Below are positions 15,401-18,967 of a DNA stretch of 18,967 nt, in pieces (the first letter of the stretch is position 1; every line of letters begins with the position of its first letter). Where the stretch lies: NCBI GenBank assembly GCA_019751475.1, contig JAIENH010000283.1, forward strand, positions 1 to 18,967, read 5' to 3'. Source of the DNA: Cyclobacteriaceae bacterium (GTDB lineage: Bacteria; Bacteroidota; Bacteroidia; Cytophagales; Cyclobacteriaceae). Below the pieces are notes generated by a model. That model worked only from the letters and a program-made list of their open reading frames with translations. It did not search any database and was not told where the DNA came from. The translations under genes were made by a program, and so were the position numbers.

Positions 15401-15753
15401 TTGGCGGTTGACAACTGAAGAAAGTTCAGAAGCCTGTCTTGTATGGTAGGAAAATGCTGGCCAATGATTTTTGCGCTCTGCTCCCGGCCGATGCCTTTGC
15501 CAGCCAGCCACCAGGCCAGTGGCTCGCGCAGAAACCGGAAGAGACAATAACCAACGGTGCCAAAAAACAGAATGAACAAAACCAGCCGGGTACCTTTGCC
15601 CAGCCAAAGATTGTATTCAATCAATGAGGCGAGTAAGAAGTAGGCGAGCACCAGCGTAAGCGATAGGATAGCCCCACGCAAAAACAGATTCAGGTAATAC
15701 TTCCTCCGAAAGGAAGTAATCTTCTCGTCCACGGCCTGCACCTGATTGCTCAT
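12418..15753 (-). CDS. DUF4175-family large membrane-anchored coiled-coil protein, 1111 aa
   Basis: The N-terminus has two close membrane helices (about 23-45 and 54-74), a cytoplasmic loop and a third helix (about 152-169), so most of the chain is probably periplasmic. Residues about 185-490 are beta-rich with Ig-like features, for example FSFQIEAAGFYSKPFTIQIV and the segment DDYGLSKLELHYII. From about 492 onward the chain is highly charged and rich in Q, K and E. Long coiled coils follow (about 500-830), then a Met-rich helical region with MLMDMMANAMPSMKKG, and a final helical part ending YKKEVNEYFKRLGNQK. This matches the DUF4175 family of Bacteroidota and Proteobacteria, whose function is unknown. 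It heads the operon with the ATPase and ybeY. Confidence 0.85.
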   Translation of the reverse strand: MSNQVQAVDEKITSFRRKYYLNLFLRGAILSLTLVLAYFLLASLIEYNLWLGKGTRLVLFILFFGTVGYCLFRFLREPLAWWLAGKGIGREQSAKIIGQHFPTIQDRLLNFLQLSTAKNGGPLLEASLEQKASLFQGFSFESSIDLRENNRFLKYLAIPFVLVAGIFIVNQKIFTQSADRIIHFNQEFSPQAPFEFKVLNQQLISFPNEDFVLNVGLQGEAVPDAAYLVSGTQRLKMEMTKAGEFSYLFEKLQQNFSFQIEAAGFYSKPFTIQIVNRPELLNLKMQLLFPRYTGRVAQEVVNAGNLEIPEGTRVRWRLHTDNAQRATILFSSATGSESMQSIDNQFFEYGKNFFNNDEYSIGLENENSKNKDRIAYRIEVIKDQPPAIVVDHLKDSILFKSIILAGNIQDDYGLSKLELHYIISSKDKEEKRETISMAVDRSQNQQNFFYNWAIDSLHLKTGDRLQYYLEVWDNDGVHGSKSTKSSAYQFELPSDEEFKAEIKRSQSSTESEIERSLTKAKSLKDAIEEAEQKLKGKQSLDWQDRKMLEDLIQQKKGLDEMVEKLQEENKLLEEKKESFSEQNERIREKSEQIQKLMNDLLDDETKKLFEELEKMLKENQDPAQLQKMLEKMERNELNIEKELERTLELFKQLQYDYKLDQAIQEIKDQADKQQQVLDKTQELAGEKKPESQNEKGGEDSPSSSEELAQEQQNLSEKADEFKKTIEELNKLGEEVKEKTESAPSEEEINKMKDLEQQSKESLEQGNPKKATAPQKKSLEKMKQMQQQLEGMQNSMEMEIDQQNLESLRHIIHGLIKLSFDQESIIKDFNAVQQSDPKYVTLSQGQLKIKDDAKVLEDSLLALAKKDPFMGNIVTREVGELNGHLDKATDNVKERKKSNASTDMQLSMTSINNLALMLNDHFEMLMDMMANAMPSMKKGKKDKGQKSLGEMQQKLNQQIEQIKNSGKSGRQLSEELAKMAAEQERIRRALQEMQERLKQEGGKSLGNDLPGKMEQTEMDLVNKQITEQTIRRQKEIITRLLESEKSMREQQLDEERKGETAKDYQKELPRAFEEYLRLKEKEVELLKTMPPKLYPYYKKEVNEYFKRLGNQK

Positions 15754-15794
15754 GTGATGAAAACGAAAGTAGTAATCAGTTAGTTTAATCTCAA

Positions 15795-15824
15795 TAAAGA
15801 TACTAACCCACTCTCCGAAGTCAA
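15795..15824 (-). promoter_or_regulatory. Predicted promoter for the DUF4175-ATPase-ybeY operon
   Basis: On the minus strand, TTG at 15822-15824 is followed after 19 nt by TATCTTTA at 15795-15802, which matches TAnnTTTG at 7 of 8. The ATG is about 41 nt downstream. This is the exact spacing of Bacteroidota housekeeping promoters and lies in the only gap before the operon. Confidence 0.45.
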
Positions 15825-15840
15825 GTCGGTTTCGGGGAAT

Positions 15841-16221
15841 TCAGTTGGGGGTATTTTGCTGCGGGGGTGACCAGCCAAACTCTTTTTCAAAATACTCCAG
15901 CACGTGCATCTTCAACAGCTTCTCTTGCTCTAACAGGTCAAAACGGGGTAGTTTTTTAGCAACTTTCCAGTGGGGCCAGCCCTCGCTATCGAGGCCATCC
16001 AGTGTGTAGTAGCCCGAATAGCTCAGGACCTTGCAAATGGCGATGTGTAGCAGGTCTTGTTTCTGCTCTTTGGTGAATAGCTGGTGACCTTTTCCCAATT
16101 CTTGTACGCCAATCAGGAAGAGCACGCCATTAAGATCATTGGGCTTTTTGTTAAGCAGGCGTTGTATTTCGTTTAGCAACGACTGCCAGTCCCGCTCTAA
16201 TTCCAGGTCGCGTTTAAACAT
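15841..16221 (-). CDS. Conserved-looking hypothetical protein, 126 aa
   Basis: I do not recognise a domain. The frame is open to 16242, but the better start is the ATG at 16219-16221, because GGGAGG lies 6 nt upstream of it and it overlaps the preceding AhpD-like gene by 8 nt, a coupling geometry. The protein starts MFKRDLELERDWQSLLNEIQ, is mostly helical and soluble, and has the central stretch GVLFLIGVQELGKG and a Trp-rich DSEGWPHWKVAKKLP segment. No signal peptide or membrane helix is seen. Residues such as GYYTLDGLDSEGWPHW look like a conserved core. The context suggests cotranscription with the AhpD-like protein. Function is unknown. Confidence 0.7.
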   Translation of the reverse strand: MFKRDLELERDWQSLLNEIQRLLNKKPNDLNGVLFLIGVQELGKGHQLFTKEQKQDLLHIAICKVLSYSGYYTLDGLDSEGWPHWKVAKKLPRFDLLEQEKLLKMHVLEYFEKEFGWSPPQQNTPN

Positions 16222-16552
16222 GGAGTGCCTCCCAATATTCAAAAGCCCTGCGCAGGTGAGGGATTACGATTGTGCCGCCCACCAGTGTAGCCACACCCAT
16301 GGCTTCATTTACTTCCTCTGTGGTAAAGCCGAGTTCTCTGCATTTTCCCAGGTGGTATTTCACGCAGTCATCGCAGCGCAATACCAGTGAGCAGGTGAGT
16401 CCTATCAATTCTTTTGTTTTTACATCCAGCACACCAGCAGCATAAGCATTGGTGTCCAGGTTAAATATGCGTTTGATAATCAAGTTGTCGGCCTCTGCAA
16501 TTTTCACGTTCATTTTAGAACGATAGTCATTGAATTGCTTTACGATGTCCAT
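16214..16552 (-). CDS. Carboxymuconolactone decarboxylase/AhpD-like protein
   Basis: This 112-aa all-helical protein has the CMD domain. RCDDCVKYHLGKCRELGFT gives the redox pair C60-x2-C63 and the nearby H67, which are the catalytic residues of AhpD-type alkylhydroperoxidase domains. EVNEAMGVATLVGGTIVIPH is the usual second conserved helix. With the CxxC pair intact, it is likely a small thiol peroxidase or reductase of the AhpD type rather than a decarboxylase. The substrate is not known. The ATG at 16550-16552 is preceded by a predicted promoter that is divergent from the comF promoter. It overlaps the downstream hypothetical gene by 8 nt. Confidence 0.92.
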   Translation of the reverse strand: MDIVKQFNDYRSKMNVKIAEADNLIIKRIFNLDTNAYAAGVLDVKTKELIGLTCSLVLRCDDCVKYHLGKCRELGFTTEEVNEAMGVATLVGGTIVIPHLRRAFEYWEALHV

Positions 16553-16565
16553 GTCTGTAAATTTT
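16535..16565 (+). promoter_or_regulatory. Predicted promoter for comF
   Basis: TTG at 16535-16537 is followed after 20 nt by TAAATTTT at 16558-16565, 7 of 8 to TAnnTTTG. The comF ATG is 34 nt further. The -33 element lies inside the start of the divergent AhpD-like gene, and the predicted transcription start would be near 16570. Confidence 0.35.
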
Positions 16566-16569
16566 AGGT

Positions 16570-16600
16570 CAAATATCCTCTTAGGCGAGGTGAAAACAAA
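16570..16600 (-). promoter_or_regulatory. Predicted promoter for the AhpD-like gene pair
   Basis: On the minus strand, TTTG at 16597-16600 is followed after 19 nt by GATATTTG at 16570-16577, 7 of 8 to TAnnTTTG. The ATG is 17 nt downstream. The -33 element overlaps the comF start codon, so the two divergent transcripts share this short region. Confidence 0.45.
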
Positions 16601-17298
16601 TGCTGGTGCAGAATACCCTTATAGGAGATTTTGTTTCATTGTTCTTTCCGCGGTATTGCCTTGCTTGTTCGGGGCCCTTGTTGAAAGGAGAAGATACGGT
16701 GTGCACAGGTTGCATCAGCAACCTGCCTAAAACCAATTACCATCAGCAAGAAGAGAACCCAATTAAAGACCGGCTGATAGGCCGGCTTCCCGTGAAACAT
16801 GGTTGGGCATTTTTAAAATTCCGGAAGCATGGCACCGTACAACACTTACTGCACCAACTCAAGTATGCCAATCACCCTGAAGTAGGAGTAAAGTTGGGAT
16901 TGGTGTACGGTAAAGAGTTGGCCGATGCTGGATTTCAAAATGAGTTCGATTTGATTGTGCCGGTGCCGCTTCACATTTCGCGCAAGCGGCAACGAGGATA
17001 CAATCAAAGTGCAAAGTTTGCCGAAGGACTTGGCATGGCTATGCACATCGCGTGGGATGAGTCGATTTCCATCCGATCAAAAACCACCACCACACAAACG
17101 CGAAAGTCAAAAGCAGAGCGGTGGGAAAATGTGAAAGATGTATTTGCCATTGATCATGGAGTGACACTGAGCGACAAAAGAGTCTTATTAGTTGATGATG
17201 TGATTACTACAGGTGCCACACTTGAATCATGCGGGCAACATCTGCTTGATCATGGATGCAAATCGTTGAGCATCGCCTGTATTGCGGAGGCTCAATAG
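16600..17298 (+). CDS. comF: ComF family phosphoribosyltransferase-fold protein
   Basis: This 232-aa protein has the ComF layout. The N-terminal zinc finger has C20-x2-C23 and C35-x2-C38 (PRYCLACSG and TVCTGCIS). A linker carries KYANHPEVGVKLG, then the conserved PVPLHISRKRQRGYNQSAKF (121-140). The PRPP-binding loop VLLVDDVITTGAT is at 195-207. ComF proteins take part in natural transformation, handling incoming single-stranded DNA with the helicase PriA/ComFA and DprA in well studied species. They are also kept in bacteria not known to be competent. The ATG at 16600 lies in the divergent promoter region. The gene converges on gldJ across a shared terminator. Confidence 0.93.
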   Translation: MLVQNTLIGDFVSLFFPRYCLACSGPLLKGEDTVCTGCISNLPKTNYHQQEENPIKDRLIGRLPVKHGWAFLKFRKHGTVQHLLHQLKYANHPEVGVKLGLVYGKELADAGFQNEFDLIVPVPLHISRKRQRGYNQSAKFAEGLGMAMHIAWDESISIRSKTTTTQTRKSKAERWENVKDVFAIDHGVTLSDKRVLLVDDVITTGATLESCGQHLLDHGCKSLSIACIAEAQ

Positions 17299-17303
17299 CA
17301 TAA

Positions 17304-17338
17304 AAAAAGCCCCTCTTTGTATCAAAAAGGGGCTTTTT
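17304..17338. terminator. Bidirectional rho-independent terminator between comF and gldJ
   Basis: AAAAAGCCCCT (17304-17314) and AGGGGCTTTTT (17328-17338) form a perfect 11-bp stem with a 13-nt loop. A-run and T-run flank the GC core, so it works on both strands. It lies 5 nt after the comF stop and 18 nt after the gldJ stop (on the minus strand), as expected for convergent genes. Confidence 0.9.
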
Positions 17339-17356
17339 GTTGAAATTTTTAACTGA

Positions 17357-18583
17357 TCAATAATTCGAACCGGCACGTATCATAGCGCAACGGAAACCAA
17401 TCGTAGCCGTAGCTGAATCCTGATCAAGATACCTGCGAGTACCAGGGCTCATCCAGTAAGCTACATCTTTCCAAGAGCCGCCTTTGTAAACGCGCGCCTT
17501 GTCTGTAACAAGAGATGTGAAGCCTTGAGGATTCTTCTCGAAATCACTGTTGTAGAATTTCTGATCATCCAAGAAGCCATCTCTGCGGATAGGGTTAAGA
17601 TCATCAAAGTCCTGATAAGAGAGCGGACGATATACGTCCATTACCCACTCACTCACGTTACCGGCCATGTTGTACAATCCGTAATCGTTAGGAGGAAACT
17701 CATATATATAAGAAGTAATCAACGCACCATCATTGAGGCGACCGGCAATACCAGCATAGTCGCCACGGCCTCGCTTAAAGTTGGCAAGGAAAAAGCCCAT
17801 TTGTTTTCCATACGGATTTCTAAGTGCGTGACCGTCCCAAGGATAGATACGCTGGAATGTCTGCATTTCTTCAAGCCACTGTGTACCAATAAGAGCTTGT
17901 GCTGCATACTCCCACTCCGCTTCCGTTGGCAGACGGTAAGCAGGAATTACCACGCCTGACTCCAAAGGAATTCTGCCGCCAGCTGGTACTTCAGGCAAAT
18001 CCTGACCAGATTCTCTCATCAACTGCTGGTTAACAGCAGTGGTACGCCACTTAGCATAATTGTTGGCCTGCGTCCAGCTAACACCCACCACCGGGAAGTA
18101 ACGGAAGCCTGGATAACGCAAATAATGATCAACATAAGGATCGTTGAATGCCAGCTTTCCAACCCATACAAGCGTGTCAGGAAGTGCTGCCTGATATACT
18201 TCTTGTGAAGAGTCTTTGGCGAGGTAGTGCATGTATTCCAGCCAGTGAATGTTCGCAATTTCTGTTTCATCCATATAAAAGGAAGCAACTGAAACGGTGC
18301 GCTCAATATTATCACGATATGACATTACATCTTCCTCGTACGATCCCATCACAGCCCGGCCACCTTCAATAAACACGGTGTTTGGGGCATCCGGTTGTCC
18401 CTGGAAATCTTTCACCTGGAAACCACCCGTTTCTTCGTCATTGTATTTAAGGTTGGTGGCGGTACTTAACTGACCGGGATTAATGGCCGTAGGCTTACCA
18501 CCCTTTTTACCCCCGATCAAGGAGCATGATGCGATAACTACCGAGCCGCCAACTACTGCAATAAGACCACGTAAATGCTTCAT
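17357..18583 (-). CDS. gldJ: Gliding motility lipoprotein GldJ
   Basis: This 408-aa protein starts with a lipoprotein signal, MKHLRGLIAVVGGSVVIASC, with the lipid-modified Cys at 20. From about residue 65 to the end it has the formylglycine-generating-enzyme (SUMF1) fold: PNTVFIEGGRAVMGS, YRLPTEAEWEYAAQ, NMAGNVSEWVMDVYRPLSY, VYKGGSWKD and TIGFRCAM. The GldJ-type blocks TVSVASFYMDETEIANI, ALPDTLVWVGKLAFNDPYVD and GALITSYIYEFPPNDYGLYN separate it from GldK and from true FGE enzymes. GldJ stabilises the GldK/N ring of the type IX secretion and gliding machinery in the outer membrane. It is shorter than the roughly 560 aa of Flavobacterium johnsoniae, from memory. A weak promoter lies upstream. 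Confidence 0.9.
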   Translation of the reverse strand: MKHLRGLIAVVGGSVVIASCSLIGGKKGGKPTAINPGQLSTATNLKYNDEETGGFQVKDFQGQPDAPNTVFIEGGRAVMGSYEEDVMSYRDNIERTVSVASFYMDETEIANIHWLEYMHYLAKDSSQEVYQAALPDTLVWVGKLAFNDPYVDHYLRYPGFRYFPVVGVSWTQANNYAKWRTTAVNQQLMRESGQDLPEVPAGGRIPLESGVVIPAYRLPTEAEWEYAAQALIGTQWLEEMQTFQRIYPWDGHALRNPYGKQMGFFLANFKRGRGDYAGIAGRLNDGALITSYIYEFPPNDYGLYNMAGNVSEWVMDVYRPLSYQDFDDLNPIRRDGFLDDQKFYNSDFEKNPQGFTSLVTDKARVYKGGSWKDVAYWMSPGTRRYLDQDSATATIGFRCAMIRAGSNY

Positions 18584-18611
18584 TTTTTCTGTTTTAGGAC
18601 AAAAGCAACCG

Positions 18612-18644
18612 CTAATATAAAGAGATAATTATGTGTTTTCCAAA
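18612..18644 (-). promoter_or_regulatory. Weak predicted promoter for gldJ
   Basis: On the minus strand TTTG at 18641-18644 is followed after 21 nt by TATATTAG at 18612-18619, 7 of 8 to TAnnTTTG. The ATG is about 28 nt downstream. The AT content of this gap makes chance matches likely. Confidence 0.3.
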
Positions 18645-18734
18645 GCGTAGCGATTTTTTGATAAATGCTTAATGCAGGTGCCGGCTTTGGTTTGTCCCGA
18701 ATTAACGGCAACGCAAGCCAGCGTATTGCATTCG

Positions 18735-18967
18735 CTATTGGTTGTTTATCGCGGGTTGGGGTAGATCAATCGATGGCACCAATGGAGAGAGAATTTTCAA
18801 TGCATTTTCCACCGATGAGATGTTCTCAATGATTAATGAAGGTCTGCCTACCTGGTCTTTCAGGCGGCACTGTCGTGAATGACCTTGTACGAAGGCGAGG
18901 ATCTTGCCAAAAGTATCAGACTTAAAATATGCATCGTTGCCGGAGAGGAAGGTGGCGCGCAGTTTTC
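18735..18967 (-). CDS. C-terminal part of an unrecognised protein (runs off the window)
   Basis: One minus-strand frame is open from the window edge to a TAG at 18735-18737, giving 76 residues that begin KLRATFLSGNDAYFKSDTFG and end LVPSIDLPQPAINNQ. It is a plausible globular tail with GRPSLIIENISSVENALKIL as the most ordered-looking part. I do not recognise it; it does not resemble the PorU C-terminus, although porU often neighbours gldJ in related species. The other two minus frames are closed by stops, but 76 open codons alone are only moderate evidence. It would lie 151 bp upstream of gldJ on the same strand. Confidence 0.5.
   Translation of the reverse strand, partial: KLRATFLSGNDAYFKSDTFGKILAFVQGHSRQCRLKDQVGRPSLIIENISSVENALKILSPLVPSIDLPQPAINNQ

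Noticed and set aside
18690..18735. Imperfect stem GCAACGC...GCGTATTGC after the terminal ORF
   Set aside because: The stem is short and bulged and no T-run follows on the minus strand, so it is not a credible terminator.

Overview
The window looks like chromosomal DNA of a gliding member of the Bacteroidota, most likely a Cytophagales-type organism. The reasons are a recognisable GldJ gliding/type IX secretion lipoprotein, a DUF4175 protein, an AT-rich genome with few Shine-Dalgarno sites, and several matches to the Bacteroidota promoter form (TTTG or TTG, about 19-21 nt, then TAnnTTTG). No rRNA, tRNA, CRISPR array or insertion sequence was seen. Nearly every gene is on the minus strand.

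Left part (1-6840). A truncated ChaA-type Ca2+/H+ antiporter diverges from a small plus-strand module: a DUF6364-like ribbon-helix-helix antitoxin, an overlapping PIN-domain toxin, and a CDGSH iron-sulfur protein one base further on. A promoter and a palindrome sit just upstream of the antitoxin. Then come a 43-codon single-span membrane ORF, a two-module MacB/FtsX permease with no adjacent ATPase, a RimJ-like acetyltransferase that appears to start with TTG, a 58-aa PspC-domain protein on the plus strand, and a large secreted TPR protein.

Middle part (6841-12411). The 264-bp gap at 6841-7104, with the last codons of the TPR gene's 5' end, carries a dense cluster of DnaA-box-like 9-mers, including one perfect TTATCCACA. 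It is a candidate chromosomal origin. The next genes, on the minus strand and read from higher to lower coordinates, are mnmG (gidA), a zinc-ribbon SAM methyltransferase and a Big_5-type lipoprotein, joined by overlapping stop and start codons. Three parS-like sites lie around mnmG: one inside the methyltransferase gene and two framing the 118-bp mnmG-ybeY gap. DnaA boxes, parS sites and gidA together suggest this is the origin-proximal part of the chromosome.

Right part (12007-18967). A tight set, DUF4175 protein, RsbW-like ATPase and YbeY, reads from a predicted promoter at about 15795-15824. Upstream of it are a hypothetical protein and an AhpD-like protein translated as a pair. The AhpD-like gene diverges from comF across overlapping predicted promoters. 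comF converges on gldJ, with a strong bidirectional terminator between them. The window ends in the 3' part of an unrecognised minus-strand ORF.

The most interesting signal is the candidate oriC/parS neighbourhood. The toxin-antitoxin-CDGSH cluster, the orphan RsbW-like ATPase in the ybeY operon and the Asp in the third zinc-ligand position of YbeY are lesser points.
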